The notes below the pieces were generated by a model. It was not told the DNA's origin and made no database searches. It saw nothing but the letters and a program-made list of their open reading frames with translations. This document shows, piece after piece, positions 8,707 through 16,967 of a stretch of DNA of 41,487 bases. Position numbers and translations under genes: made by a program. The DNA is from Leptolyngbyaceae cyanobacterium CSU_1_3. Its GTDB lineage: Bacteria; Cyanobacteriota; Cyanobacteriia; Leptolyngbyales; Leptolyngbyaceae. The stretch covers positions 1 to 41,487 of the forward strand of contig JAAUOZ010000030.1 in NCBI GenBank assembly GCA_012034655.1, read 5' to 3'. Positions within the stretch are counted from its first letter, which is position 1. Each line of letters opens with the position of its first letter.

Positions 8707-8731
8707 AGGAATGGGAAAGCATACCATTCCT
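8707..8731 (+). terminator. Possible terminator hairpin
   Basis: The stem AGGAATGG (8707-8714) / CCATTCCT (8724-8731) with a 9-nt loop lies between the response regulator and the convergent YvlD-like gene. The T-rich run TTAATTTT begins only ten bases later, so it is a weak candidate. Confidence 0.35.
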
Positions 8732-8754
8732 CATCCCTCTTAATTTTGGCTGAC

Positions 8755-8796
8755 CTAAGTTGGCTAGGCTAACCTGATCTAAGTTGGCTAGGCTAA
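8755..8796. repeat. Direct repeat with 24-bp period
   Basis: CTAAGTTGGCTAGGCTAA occurs at 8755-8772 and again at 8779-8796. The pair lies about 20 bp beyond the 3' end of the YvlD-like gene. Confidence 0.8.
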
Positions 8797-8812
8797 TTTG
8801 CTTCAGTCAATC

Positions 8813-9181
8813 CTATCCTTCAGGCTTAAAATTGGGGTTTTTCTCGGCGAAGTATTTGTTAATAAAAGTACTCGCAAAAGACAGAATTACGGGCGCAAGA
8901 ATGAACGATAGAGGGCCATGAACGCTAAATCCAGGCGTGATGGCGGCAGCTAGAGAAAAGCAGATGCCATTCACCACAAGTGAGAACAAGCCTAGGGTCA
9001 AAAAGTTAATTGGCAAGGTCAAAACCGAGAGAACAGGTTTGATGAAAGCATTCACCAAGCCGATCGCCACTCCAGCAATCAACGCTGCGGCAAACGATTG
9101 AATGTCAACTCCTGGCAGCAAAATGTCAGTTACTAGCAAACTCAGGGCCGTCGCCACCAGTGTAAGAAAATATCCCAGCAT
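8813..9181 (-). CDS. Phage holin family / YvlD-like membrane protein
   Basis: The 122-aa, very hydrophobic protein has four predicted membrane segments and family-typical text (ALIAGVAIGLVNAFIKPVLSV, LPINFLTLGLFSLVVNGI), matching the PF04020 'mycobacterial 4 TMS phage holin' family widespread in bacteria. It ends in a short charged tail (FINKYFAEKNPNFKPEG). The family name reflects topology; a lytic role is not implied, and a part in envelope stress is only suggested for Bacillus YvlD. The gene is monocistronic on the minus strand with ATG at 9181. Confidence 0.9.
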   Translation of the reverse strand: MLGYFLTLVATALSLLVTDILLPGVDIQSFAAALIAGVAIGLVNAFIKPVLSVLTLPINFLTLGLFSLVVNGICFSLAAAITPGFSVHGPLSFILAPVILSFASTFINKYFAEKNPNFKPEG

Positions 9182-9459
9182 TTTTTCAACCTCAAATTCA
9201 TCAATAGCGAATTCATTTACATCTTAGATTTTGACCAACCCATCTCCCTCTAGCCTCCACATCGGGATAGATTTTTTGACTCAGCTAGCAAGACCTTGGG
9301 TAGCCTGAGGAAATCATTCTGCGGAGGATCAGCGAACCCCAATTTTCAGCAGCAAAATTTAGTATTAAATTTGGTATCTTAGGCTACCATATCTAATTCT
9401 TATTGTTATGATCAGGGTAAGCGAGAGCTACCCCAGGTGAAACTCTAGGAATGTCTATC

Positions 9460-9614
9460 ATGAACAGAAACCGTCAGCAAAACACAACACAAGTTGCCAA
9501 CCTTCATCGTGAAAATCTCCAAAAAATTTGCAGCGCCGCATTGAGTCCGCCAGAATGAATGGAGACACAACTCTTCTTCGCTTGCTAGAAGCAGAAGCAA
9601 ATTACCTGAGATAG
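9460..9614 (+). pseudogene. Small cyanobacterial ORF (~50 aa), frameshifted at an A-run
   Basis: ATG 9460 (or 9451, behind TAGGA) opens MNRNRQQNTTQVANLHRENL and then meets a stop in the same frame at 9556-9558. If the six-A run at 9521-9526 had seven A, the frame would continue QKNLQRRIESARMNGDTT, then LLRLLEAEANYLR and stop at 9612-9614. The restored protein is a plausible small basic helical peptide; the pattern 'R-x-ARxxGD..L...LEAEANYLR' looks like a short conserved cyanobacterial protein, although I cannot name the family. Either the A count is wrong or the gene is broken. It is followed directly by the hairpin at 9645-9704, as expected of a real transcription unit. Confidence 0.55.
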
Positions 9615-9644
9615 TGTGAGCAGAATAGCAAAATTTAGTTTGCT

Positions 9645-9704
9645 CCTATCCAAGAGCGGCGAAAGGTACAGACCTCCAAGTTTGTACCTTTTTGTTTGGA
9701 TAGG
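9645..9704 (+). terminator. Nested hairpin with T-tract (terminator or small RNA end)
   Basis: The inner stem AAAGGTACA (9662-9670) / TGTACCTTT (9683-9691) runs into a T-rich stretch. The outer stem CCTATCCAA (9645-9653) / TTGGATAGG (9696-9704) encloses it. The inner hairpin alone would serve as an intrinsic terminator for the small ORF; the outer stem makes the structure unusual. Confidence 0.65.
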
Positions 9705-9876
9705 TTTGATTCGATCGCTTAAACAGCAGATCCTAAGATTCAATTCTCGGTCGATCGTCGTCCCTGTATACTAAGTTTTGTTGACCATTTCTCAGAATGG
9801 CAGCCCCCTCGCCTAAGACGAGAGAACAACACGCTTTGCGCGATCCACGCTGAGAATTCATCACCCATTAAGCATT

Positions 9877-10797
9877 ATGAAAGTCGCAATTACAGGGGCA
9901 ACCGGATTTGTGGGCAGTCGCTTGGTGGAGCGACTCCAAGCCGACGGACACACGATCGTCGTTCTGACACGCAGCCCAGCCAAAGCAGAGCAAGTTTTCT
10001 CAACGTTAGCTGGCTCCCATCTAGAAGTGGTTGCCTACACGCCCAGCGAATCTGGCCCGTGGCAAGCCGCCCTCTCAGGCTGCGACGGAGTTGTGAACTT
10101 AGCAGGAGAAGCGATCGCTGAAAACCGTTGGACTCCTGAACGCAAACAATCTCTAATCAATAGCCGCAAAATCACCACTCAAAAGATTGTCGAAGCGATC
10201 GCTAATGCCGAGCTTAAACCGTCTGTGTTGGTCAATTCGTCCGCGATCGGCTTCTATGGAACCAGCGAAACCGCTACCTTTGATGAAGCGAGCGCGCCTG
10301 GTGATGATTTTTTGGCGGAGATTTGCCAGGCCTGGGAGGCAGAGGCCAGCAAGGTTCGGGAAAGCGGCACTCGGCTAGTAATTTTGCGAACTGGAATTGT
10401 TTTGGGCAACGGGGGCGCGTTGGGTAAGATGATCACGCCGTTCAAGCTATTTGCAGGCGGGCCGATCGGCAGTGGCAAGCAGTGGTTTTCCTGGATTCAT
10501 CGCGAAGATTTAATAAGCCTGATTTTGCGGGCGTTGACGCGATCAGACATGGAGGGAGTCTTCAACGCTACGGCTCCTCACCCTGTGCGGATGGCTGAGA
10601 TGACGACGATCTTGGGGCAAGTGATGAACCGTCCTTCGTGGCTGCCCGTGCCGAGTTTTGCCTTGGAGGCAATGCTGGGTGACGGCGCAAAAGTGGTATT
10701 GGAAGGTCAAGAAGTGTTGCCCAAACGGACGGTGGCAAGCGGCTTTGAGTATCAATACCCCACGATTAAGCCTGCATTAGAAGAAATCTTGGGCTAG
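9877..10797 (+). CDS. TIGR01777 family SDR-type epimerase
   Basis: The 306-aa extended short-chain dehydrogenase/epimerase-like protein starts with the NAD(P)-binding ITGATGFVGSRLVERL (residues 4-19). It has the family motif GVVNLAGEAIAENRWTPERK (about 71-90) and RTGIVLGNGGALGKM, followed by a C-terminal DUF1731-type segment (VPSFALEAMLGDGAKVVLEGQ, then PKRTVASGF). The family includes E. coli YfcH, and cyanobacterial members are often labelled 'cell division inhibitor SulA' by homology. Its substrate is unknown, and it is unrelated to the classical SOS SulA. ATG 9877 is clear. The gene appears monocistronic and is followed by a MITE-like element. Confidence 0.93.
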   Translation: MKVAITGATGFVGSRLVERLQADGHTIVVLTRSPAKAEQVFSTLAGSHLEVVAYTPSESGPWQAALSGCDGVVNLAGEAIAENRWTPERKQSLINSRKITTQKIVEAIANAELKPSVLVNSSAIGFYGTSETATFDEASAPGDDFLAEICQAWEAEASKVRESGTRLVILRTGIVLGNGGALGKMITPFKLFAGGPIGSGKQWFSWIHREDLISLILRALTRSDMEGVFNATAPHPVRMAEMTTILGQVMNRPSWLPVPSFALEAMLGDGAKVVLEGQEVLPKRTVASGFEYQYPTIKPALEEILG

Positions 10798-10803
10798 TAA
10801 GCA

Positions 10804-10940
10804 GGTTGGCTGACAAAACCTTGCCCCCTCCTTCCTCAATTCCTTTTGCCACAAAGGGAGAAGAGAAGCCCGAAAAGTAACGTTTCTCCCGCTCTGGGAG
10901 AGGGATTGGGGTGAGGGTCTTCTGAGTGTTGTCAGCCAGG
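10804..10940. mobile_element. MITE-like element, family E, copy 1 (137 bp)
   Basis: The ends GGTTGGCTGACAAAACC (10804-10820) and GTGTTGTCAGCCAGG (10926-10940) form imperfect terminal inverted repeats around a core containing CTCCCGCTCTGGGAGAGGGA and GGGGTGAGGG. A second copy in opposite orientation starts at 41383. No protein is encoded. Confidence 0.7.
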
Positions 10941-11000
10941 GCTAGTAAAACGCATTTCGGCTCCACTCAAGGCTCAAAATCTCCCCTAAAGGAAGGAGGG

Positions 11001-11017
11001 TTGAGCGCAGCCGAAAC
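11001..11017 (+). repeat. Dispersed TTGAGCGCAGYCGAAA repeat
   Basis: This short intergenic word recurs as TTGAGCGCAGTCGAAA at 30406-30421 and inverted as TTTCGGCTCCGCTCAA at 35476-35491. All copies lie outside genes. Confidence 0.5.
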
Positions 11018-11100
11018 CCGGTATCTGGTTGGCTTTAATGCCACCCTCTCACTTAGATTGGCTTAGACGCTGGCAGAAGTACACCGAGTGGGCTGCCCCC

Positions 11101-11358
11101 CTATCCTTCAGAACTCCAGCGCTTGGCCACCCAACTCGCTGCCCCACTGAGCAACGCCCCAGCCATTAGAATCCCGATCGCTGGCGTAAAGATTGGCTCC
11201 CATAGTTTGTACCAAAGATCGAGGCCAAGGGGAATTTTAGCGCCTCTCCCAATGACTGCAATGGCTAACCAAAAAAAACTGAGAAGCACTAAAAATAGAT
11301 CGAGCATCAGCACAAAATTAAGCCACTTAAAGAATTGCTCTTTCATAGAAGTTGCCAT
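11101..11358 (-). CDS. Small two-TM membrane protein, hypothetical
   Basis: The 85-aa protein has two clear hydrophobic helices (FVLMLDLFLVLLSFFWLAIA and PAIGILMAGALLSGAASWVA) joined by a loop containing GAKIPLGLDLWYKLWEP. Start is ATG 11358, with ATG 11346 as an in-frame alternative. The pattern resembles short inner-membrane proteins of cyanobacteria, but I cannot assign a family. The downstream spacer holds repeats. Function unknown. Confidence 0.7.
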   Translation of the reverse strand: MATSMKEQFFKWLNFVLMLDLFLVLLSFFWLAIAVIGRGAKIPLGLDLWYKLWEPIFTPAIGILMAGALLSGAASWVAKRWSSEG

Positions 11359-11511
11359 AGAAGTTTGGGAAGCGATCGTTCTAGCTAATCTATGTTTTAT
11401 AGACTATCAAACTTATGGGCGATCGGGTCTATACACCTTCAAAAAAAGGACTGCACTAGAGATTAGAGCAGCCCTTCAGATAGGTAGTTTCATGGTTAGA
11501 ATTTGATCGAT

Positions 11512-11718
11512 TTATAGTTCCTCAAATTTGGGAAACTCTTTGGCACGCGATCGTTGCAGGTTCTCTGGATCGACATAATGACACACGGCATCGCTCATGC
11601 AAATGACCGCCCACCCGGCCTGATCGATCTCTCTCAGGTGAAACCCTGATGCATGTTGGATAAAGCCACCTCGATGATTTCGTGTGCCCGGCTTGACTCC
11701 TACATATTCATTCAACAT
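11512..11718 (-). CDS. Small conserved-type hypothetical protein, 68 aa
   Basis: A soluble, mixed-charge 68-aa protein starts at ATG 11718. It contains GTRNHRGGFIQHASGFHLRE, two Cys (AVICMSDAVCHYVDPENL) and a charged tail. Codon use, including a GATCG site, resembles real genes here. I do not recognise the family; an N-terminal-truncated longer protein is possible but no upstream frame supports it. Function unknown. Confidence 0.6.
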   Translation of the reverse strand: MLNEYVGVKPGTRNHRGGFIQHASGFHLREIDQAGWAVICMSDAVCHYVDPENLQRSRAKEFPKFEEL

Positions 11719-12183
11719 GGCTAAACTGCTCCTTAGTTTCAGTGAGTTTGCATGAAAACCTGCCGCACCCCTTCACCGTGAAACATTGAAACCTTGCACA
11801 GTTGAATCGATCGTATAAATCGACTCAGCACGAGTTTTTATAATTAGAAATTAGCGATATTTTCGAGCGCCTTTTTGTTGCGAAGCGGTCAAAGAACTGG
11901 CTCTAGAATTAACTGTTAGATCGGTAAAGACTGCTCTTCAACTTGTTAATTGAATCCTACCATTGTCTTTACTGAATACATCATTAAGTTAAATATTTTT
12001 ATTGTTGCAAACCATAAAGATAGACTCAACAGGATTTTGCACGCCTACTGAGGTCAGTCGATGAAATCGCAGTAACGGAGTTTTAAAACACCTCCTAGAT
12101 CTGTCTCATGAAGCAGCAGACAAAAAAAGTCCTTTGTTTGAGGGCTGGCAGCTTATTTCGTCCGCTTGAGAGCTACGATCGCC
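11719..12183. other. 465-bp spacer without a recognisable gene
   Basis: This AT-rich stretch lies between two minus-strand genes. It should contain the promoter of the 68-aa gene. No repeat, RNA gene or long frame was recognised. Confidence 0.5.
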
Positions 12184-12603
12184 TTACTCTAAGAGCCAGG
12201 TTTTGACCCGCTCCATACTTGCCCAGCCTGGTTTCCGGGTCAGTCCATCCTCGATATTTTTCTCAACTTCTTCTCGCAATTCAGGGATAGCCATCGTCAA
12301 CTGTTGAGCAACTTCGATGTGCGCCCTCACCCCTTTTTTGTTCAAGTCCAGCATGGCCAGGGCCAAATTGATCCGCGCTTGGGGGTCTTGCGGGTTGAGC
12401 TTGACTGCTTTTTGAGCAGTGGTCAGCGCTAGAGAAGACTTACCCGCCATGAGGTACAACCACGAGAGACAAGTCCAAGCGGCGCTGGTTTTGCTAGAAC
12501 GATCGCAAATTTCCTTAAAGATTGGGATTAACGCCTCCGCAGATTCTCCTGCCTGGTAGCGCTCTAGAGCGTCGTCGAAAAGAGTTTCAACAGTTTGAGT
12601 CAT
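12184..12603 (-). CDS. TPR-repeat protein
   Basis: The 139-aa protein is mostly tandem helix-turn-helix repeats: two to three TPR-like units are visible (ALERYQAGESAEALIPIFKE; AWTCLSWLYLMAGKSSLALT; PQARINLALAMLDLNKKG). TPR proteins bind other proteins, and no enzymatic domain is present. There is no signal peptide, so it should be cytoplasmic. It lies 76 bp downstream of the A-type Fe-S carrier on the same strand, suggesting co-transcription and possibly a helper role, which is inference only. Confidence 0.85.
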   Translation of the reverse strand: MTQTVETLFDDALERYQAGESAEALIPIFKEICDRSSKTSAAWTCLSWLYLMAGKSSLALTTAQKAVKLNPQDPQARINLALAMLDLNKKGVRAHIEVAQQLTMAIPELREEVEKNIEDGLTRKPGWASMERVKTWLLE

Positions 12604-12679
12604 GATTGAGATAGAAAATTTAACAGGGTTACAGGTGAGCGATTAGCCGTCAGGTCGCAACTAACCGCCCATCCGCTCA

Positions 12680-13033
12680 TTAAGCTGAGAACGATTTGCC
12701 ACAGCCACAGGTCTGGTCAGCATTGGGGTTGGTGAACTGGAAGCCGCCGCCAATCAGCGCATCACTATAGTCCAACAGTAATCCATAGAGGTAGAGCATA
12801 CTTTTAGGATCGCAAACCACCTTAAAGCCCTCGTAGTCGTAGACTTCATCATCAGGACGAATATGGGTGGGGTCTTCAAAATTCATCGTGTAGGACATGC
12901 CAGAGCAGCCACCCCCTCTGACCCCTACCCGAAGGCAGAGATCCTGCCCTTGTTTCTCCCTGAGTTGCAACACATGCTTGAGAGCCGCATCACTCATGAG
13001 AATTCCGCGTTGAGACTGCGTTACTTGTGTCAT
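12680..13033 (-). CDS. A-type iron-sulfur carrier (HesB/IscA/SufA family)
   Basis: The 117-aa HesB-like protein has the three invariant cysteines: one in GGGCSGMSY and two in the C-terminal CGC (DQTCGCGKSFSA). Family landmarks LRVGVRGGGCSG and YGLLLDYSDALIGGGFQFTNP are intact. Such carriers accept Fe-S clusters from the SUF scaffold and deliver them to apoproteins. It is the second Fe-S/redox carrier in the window after the bolA-grx pair. The start is ATG 13033. It is probably transcribed with the downstream TPR gene. Whether it is the SufA or IscA paralogue cannot be decided. Confidence 0.95.
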   Translation of the reverse strand: MTQVTQSQRGILMSDAALKHVLQLREKQGQDLCLRVGVRGGGCSGMSYTMNFEDPTHIRPDDEVYDYEGFKVVCDPKSMLYLYGLLLDYSDALIGGGFQFTNPNADQTCGCGKSFSA

Positions 13034-13371
13034 GCCTGGTTGACTCCTTGGCTGGTTTTGAAAGATTTCTACATTCCATGTTTGCTTATTTTATCGACTA
13101 TTTGCTCGAAACAGACTCATAAGTCACAATCTGACAGGAAGGACTTCCAGGGCGTTCCAGAATCGTAGGGATGAAGTAGATTAGCGTTGAAAGCGTCTAA
13201 TATAAAGAGTCTAATGTTTGGTTGAACGTGCCAAAGTGCAGCGAATCACGAACGCTGAATGACGAAAGGAAGATTCTGAATTTACACTCTGAGTTCTGCT
13301 AAATCTAGTAGCTCTAGCAAGTTTAGCGCTCCTACCAGACCCGCATCGTCCCCTCCGTAATTGACTTGGTT
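13034..13371. other. Divergent promoter region, 338 bp
   Basis: The spacer separates the minus-strand Fe-S carrier from the plus-strand DUF6930-like gene and should hold both promoters. A short direct repeat, GTCTAATA/GTCTAATG, lies near 13196-13214. No gene or known operator was recognised. Confidence 0.4.
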
Positions 13372-15021
13372 ATGACTGGTCTCAATCGTGCTACTCGTCG
13401 TCGGCTTCTGCAATTGCCACAAATCTCCAGCGTATGGGAGGGAGATCGCCGTACCCTCTCCACCGGTATGTCGATCGGATCGGGCGAGTTGATCGATCCG
13501 GGTTCGGCTGGTTCCCATTCTGATGGCGAATGTATCCTCTGGGTAGATGGCTCCCAGGGGGTAGTGAGGGCGATGGATGTTGTCCCGGCTGAAACGGGAC
13601 ATGAGGCGATCGTTCGTACCCTGCTGCGAGCGATGGAACACCCTCACAACCCCTCTAAACCCGCCCGCCCACAGAAGATTGTCGTGCGCGATCGCGAAAC
13701 CCTTTTCTACCTCAGAGGCGTGCTGCAAGAATTGGAAATTGTGCTCGACTATGTGCCAGAACTGCCCTTGATCGATGAGATCTTTCGAGGGTTCGAGGAT
13801 GCAACCGAAATGCGTCCGCCCAAGCTGCCGCCCCAATTTGCCGAGCCACTCCTAGAGAAGGCAGAGGAGCTTTGGCAAGACGCACCCTGGGAAATTTTGG
13901 GCGACCATCAGATTTTAGAGGTAGAACTCAATCGCTGGGATCTTGGTAGCGTCTACGTTTCAGTGATGGGAATGCTGGGCATGGAGTACGGCATTTTGCT
14001 CTATCGATCGCTCGATTCGCTGAAGCAGTTTCGGCAGCGCGTGTTAGCAAACGAGTCCCTCGAACAGATGGAAGAAGCCTTTTTGGGGCAAGACTGTCTG
14101 TTTTTGACCTACGAATCTGACGCAGCAGAAGAAGACAGCGAACTAGAGGAAGAATTTGACCTCATGGAGCTGGTCGATGCAGACATTAAGCCTGTGTTTG
14201 GGACCTTGCACCCGTTAGAAGGCATTCGATCGTTCCTATACGACGAAGAAGCGCTCTCTCTGCTGGTGATTTTAGAAGCGCTCCATCGCTTTATGCGCCA
14301 GCATCGGCGCAAATTTGAGGGCGATGATTTTCCACCCATCAGCAGTAAGTACAAAATTCCAATTCCTGACAGCACCGAAGAAGCAACCCACTCGATTTCG
14401 GTGAAGGTTTCAACCTTGCCGGAGGTGTCCGCTGAGTTGTTTGCGTTGGTCAGTGATGACGAGGAAGAGTCGTTTTTCCCGGTGATTCGAGACGATCTCG
14501 TACCAGAGCATTCTTTTTTGAGTTTGGGCGTGATGCCCTGGGAAATGGTGGGGCGGATGCGATCGCAGGTGTCCCATCATCAGGGAGGCAGCCCAACAGA
14601 ATCGGGAGAAGGGTTGCCGGTGATTTTGATTCAGACCTCCCGCCCCAAAGCCAAGTCAATGGTCGAAGAAATTCAAGAAGCCGGAGGAATCAAGGGGATT
14701 TGCTTTAATCCGGGGGCTGACCCATTTGTCGGTGATCACTACGATTTGGGGCTATTGCAAACTGCGAATGGCGAACTGCATCTGTTTGGCGAGTTTGAAG
14801 AAGAAGACCCAACCCACATTCAGGCGCGAAAGAAGTGGGAACAGCGTTGCAAAAAGACGAAGGGTTATTGCGGTTTGGTCGTGGCTAAGGGGCTGACGGG
14901 TGCGAGTCGGGGCAACCCAGATATGAAGGATATGGTGGCCCTGTTTGAGGTACGGGCAATTTCGTCTGAGGAGTTGGGTTTGGGGACGCTGGAGCGTAAA
15001 TTTGCAGTTGATTGGGTTTGA
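13372..15021 (+). CDS. DUF6930-like cyanobacterial protein, 549 aa
   Basis: A large soluble acidic protein without membrane segments or signal peptide. The N-terminal half (RATRRRLLQLPQISSVWEGD; ECILWVDGSQGVVRAMDV; KIVVRDRETLFYLRGVLQEL) matches a family I know from cyanobacteria, annotated as DUF6930. The middle has an acidic linker (ESDAAEEDSELEEEFD) and the C-terminal half a second conserved block ending in GLVVAKGLTGASRGNP. It has no catalytic motif that I can identify. ATG 13372 is preferred over TTG 13366; a later start is possible because RATRRRL begins only six codons in. It is monocistronic and of unknown function. Confidence 0.8.
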   Translation: MTGLNRATRRRLLQLPQISSVWEGDRRTLSTGMSIGSGELIDPGSAGSHSDGECILWVDGSQGVVRAMDVVPAETGHEAIVRTLLRAMEHPHNPSKPARPQKIVVRDRETLFYLRGVLQELEIVLDYVPELPLIDEIFRGFEDATEMRPPKLPPQFAEPLLEKAEELWQDAPWEILGDHQILEVELNRWDLGSVYVSVMGMLGMEYGILLYRSLDSLKQFRQRVLANESLEQMEEAFLGQDCLFLTYESDAAEEDSELEEEFDLMELVDADIKPVFGTLHPLEGIRSFLYDEEALSLLVILEALHRFMRQHRRKFEGDDFPPISSKYKIPIPDSTEEATHSISVKVSTLPEVSAELFALVSDDEEESFFPVIRDDLVPEHSFLSLGVMPWEMVGRMRSQVSHHQGGSPTESGEGLPVILIQTSRPKAKSMVEEIQEAGGIKGICFNPGADPFVGDHYDLGLLQTANGELHLFGEFEEEDPTHIQARKKWEQRCKKTKGYCGLVVAKGLTGASRGNPDMKDMVALFEVRAISSEELGLGTLERKFAVDWV

Positions 15022-15024
15022 ATA

Positions 15025-15054
15025 TGCTCCCCGGCTAAAGCACGGGTGCTCTAC
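15025..15054. repeat. Remnant resembling an IS605-type end hairpin
   Basis: TGCTCCCCGGCTAAAGCACG (15025-15044) followed by GGTGCTCTAC closely resembles the tnpB element end at 18344-18375 (CTCCCCAGGGCTAAAGCCAC, then GGGGAT): the same CCCC, GGCTAAAGC, CGGG arrangement. No tnpB remains nearby, so this looks like a solo or decayed right end. Confidence 0.4.
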
Positions 15055-15575
15055 GCGTTACGCCTCATGAAACGCACCCAGTTTAGGGAATTTCTAAAAA
15101 GATTTTACCCTCCCCCATTGATCCTTCGGCTCTGGTCAGGGGGCAAGCTGGCTGAGCGAAGTCTCGAAGACAACAGGTCAGAAGGCAAGGGGTCATGGGT
15201 TGGCTAAAAATCTCCTTGGTTCTCAGATGAGACAGCAAAGATCGATCGACTCCCTTGGCGCAATTGCATCTTGGCCTAACTCAAAGCCAGATTCACAGGG
15301 TAATTGCTTACATTTCTTAGCAGTTAGTCCAGGTTTTTAAGTACTTATGCTTACTAAAAGGCTGAAAATGAGCAAAAAAATGCTGCGATCTATATAACTT
15401 AAAGGTTTTCGCGATCCACATTTAGAAAACAGCCTATAGAATGGGTCATTGAAAAATCGAGATTCCAGGTGTTTCAGCCATTTTGAATCGCCCGCTCGAT
15501 CGCTCAACTCCTGGTCTCACTTTAAGACTGGAGATACTCCCCATACCCACTAAAACTATCTCTGAGGAGAACGAT
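15055..15575. other. Spacer upstream of the HU gene
   Basis: This 520-bp stretch has no convincing gene. An open frame from 15483 runs into HU but lacks a start and coding character. Its AT-rich second half (from about 15300) is the likely HU promoter and leader. Nothing else was identified. Confidence 0.45.
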
Positions 15576-15857
15576 ATGAATAAGGGCGAACTCGTTGATG
15601 CAGTCGCTGAGAAGGCAAGCGTCACCAAAAAACAAGCGGATGCAGTATTGACTGCGGCGATCGAAACGATTGTCGAAGCGGTTTCTTCGGGCGATAAGGT
15701 GACGCTGGTTGGCTTTGGTTCTTTTGAGTCCCGTGAACGCAAAGCTCGTGAGGGGCGCAATCCCAAAACTGGCGACAAGATGGAAATTCCGGCTACAAAG
15801 GTTCCTGCTTTTTCAGCCGGAAAGCTTTTTAAGGAGAAAGTTGCTCCTGAGAAGTAG
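15576..15857 (+). CDS. hup: HU family DNA-binding protein
   Basis: The 93-aa histone-like protein begins MNKGELVDAVAEKASVTKKQ. It has the dimerisation core GDKVTLVGFGSFESRERKAR (about residues 46-65), the DNA-clasping arm GRNPKTGDKMEIPATKVPAF and the closing FSAGKLFKEKV. HU homodimers bend and compact the nucleoid. The strong Shine-Dalgarno GAGGAGA lies just before ATG 15576. The next gene starts 37 bp after the stop, so some read-through is likely. Length and motifs are normal for cyanobacterial HU. Confidence 0.97.
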   Translation: MNKGELVDAVAEKASVTKKQADAVLTAAIETIVEAVSSGDKVTLVGFGSFESRERKAREGRNPKTGDKMEIPATKVPAFSAGKLFKEKVAPEK

Positions 15858-15894
15858 CTGATTCAAAATTCACATTTTTTGCAAACAGGAAGAT

Positions 15895-16962
15895 TTGTTA
15901 AAGCGTCCAGTGCATGGGGGGAATCTGGCTTGGGCAGCGGCGCTAGCTGGCTGCTCCCCCTCTGCAATTCTTGATTTTTCTGCCAGCATTAATCCCTTGG
16001 GTGCGCCCCGATCGGCGATCGCTGCCATCCAGAACAGTCTGGATCTGTTGCGAGAATATCCTGATCCAGAATATGCGGCGCTGAGATCGGCGTTGGGCAA
16101 GTTTCACCAAATCTCTCCGGAGTGGATTTTGCCAGGCAATGGTGCGGCTGAGTTGCTCACTTGGGCCTGTTGGGATCTGGCAAAATTAGAGGTGACTTAT
16201 TTATTGACTCCTGCATTTAGCGACTACTTTCGAGCCTTAAAAGCGTTTGGGGCGAAAATTGATCGCTGTCCATTAAAAATGCAAGGCAATCGCTCAAAGT
16301 TCAAAATTCAAAATGAGAAATTAAGCCTTCAAGGGGCTGGGTTTCTGTTAAATAATCCCCATAATCCGACGGGCAGATTATTTACAAGAGAATCTATTTT
16401 GCCCTATCTGGAGGAGTTTTCGCTGGTGGTGGTGGATGAAGCATTTATGGATTTTCTGACTCCCGATCGCCAGCAAAGTTTGATTGATGCTGTGCAGAAT
16501 TATCCTAACTTGGTGATTTTGCGATCGTTGACTAAATTCTACAGTTTGCCAGGGTTGAGAATTGGGTATGCGATCGCCCATCCCGATCGATTAAATGAGT
16601 GGCAACAGCGCCGCGATCCCTGGTCGGTGAATGTTTTGGCAGAAATCGCCGCGATCGCCATGCTCAGAGATACCGTGTTTCAACATCAAACTTGGGACTG
16701 GTTAGCTTCTGCCAAACCTCTGCTTTTTTCAGGACTAGAACAGCTACCCGGGTTGCAACCTTTACCCAGTGCTGCTAATTTTTTTCTGGTCAAAACTGAA
16801 CAATCAAGCTCTGAGATTCAAAGGCAATTATTAGAACGGTTTAGAATTTTGATTCGCGATTGTTTGAGTTTTGCAGAGTTGGGCGATCGTTACTTCCGGG
16901 TTGCGGTTCGCTCTAGAGATGAAAACCAAAGATTAGTTGAAAGTTTAACCAAGATTTTGTAG
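15895..16962 (+). CDS. cobD: CobD-like class I/II aminotransferase (threonine-phosphate decarboxylase type)
   Basis: The 355-aa PLP enzyme matches the HisC/CobD branch: HGGNLAWAAALAG and DFSASINPLGAP at the N-terminus are typical of L-threonine-O-3-phosphate decarboxylase, which supplies aminopropanol phosphate for the cobamide nucleotide loop. The PLP-binding parts are present: NNPHNPTGR, VVVDEAFMDF and the Schiff-base Lys in SLTKFYSLPGLRIGYA. Residues around 134-144 (NRSKFKIQNEKL) come from an inserted TTCAAAATTCAAAATG repeat. The start is TTG 15895, behind AGGAAG. The gene is translationally close to the downstream flavoprotein (5-bp gap). A histidinol-phosphate aminotransferase role is the alternative. 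Confidence 0.85.
   Translation: MLKRPVHGGNLAWAAALAGCSPSAILDFSASINPLGAPRSAIAAIQNSLDLLREYPDPEYAALRSALGKFHQISPEWILPGNGAAELLTWACWDLAKLEVTYLLTPAFSDYFRALKAFGAKIDRCPLKMQGNRSKFKIQNEKLSLQGAGFLLNNPHNPTGRLFTRESILPYLEEFSLVVVDEAFMDFLTPDRQQSLIDAVQNYPNLVILRSLTKFYSLPGLRIGYAIAHPDRLNEWQQRRDPWSVNVLAEIAAIAMLRDTVFQHQTWDWLASAKPLLFSGLEQLPGLQPLPSAANFFLVKTEQSSSEIQRQLLERFRILIRDCLSFAELGDRYFRVAVRSRDENQRLVESLTKIL
16296..16316 (+). repeat. AAAGTTCAAAATTCAAAATG repeat inside cobD
   Basis: This AT-rich short repeat of the 'TTCAAAATTC' kind is common between genes in cyanobacteria. Here it sits inside the reading frame and encodes SKFKIQNE. A related fragment (GATTCAAAATTCACATT) lies just before the gene near 15860. Confidence 0.6.
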
Positions 16963-16967
16963 CTCAA

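Noticed and set aside
13282-13836. 184-aa open frame on the minus strand
   Set aside because: It overlaps the DUF6930-like gene antisense and has no family resemblance; it is a shadow of the real frame.
15483-15575. Upstream extension of HU
   Set aside because: HU has an invariant N-terminus and a strong ribosome site at ATG 15576.
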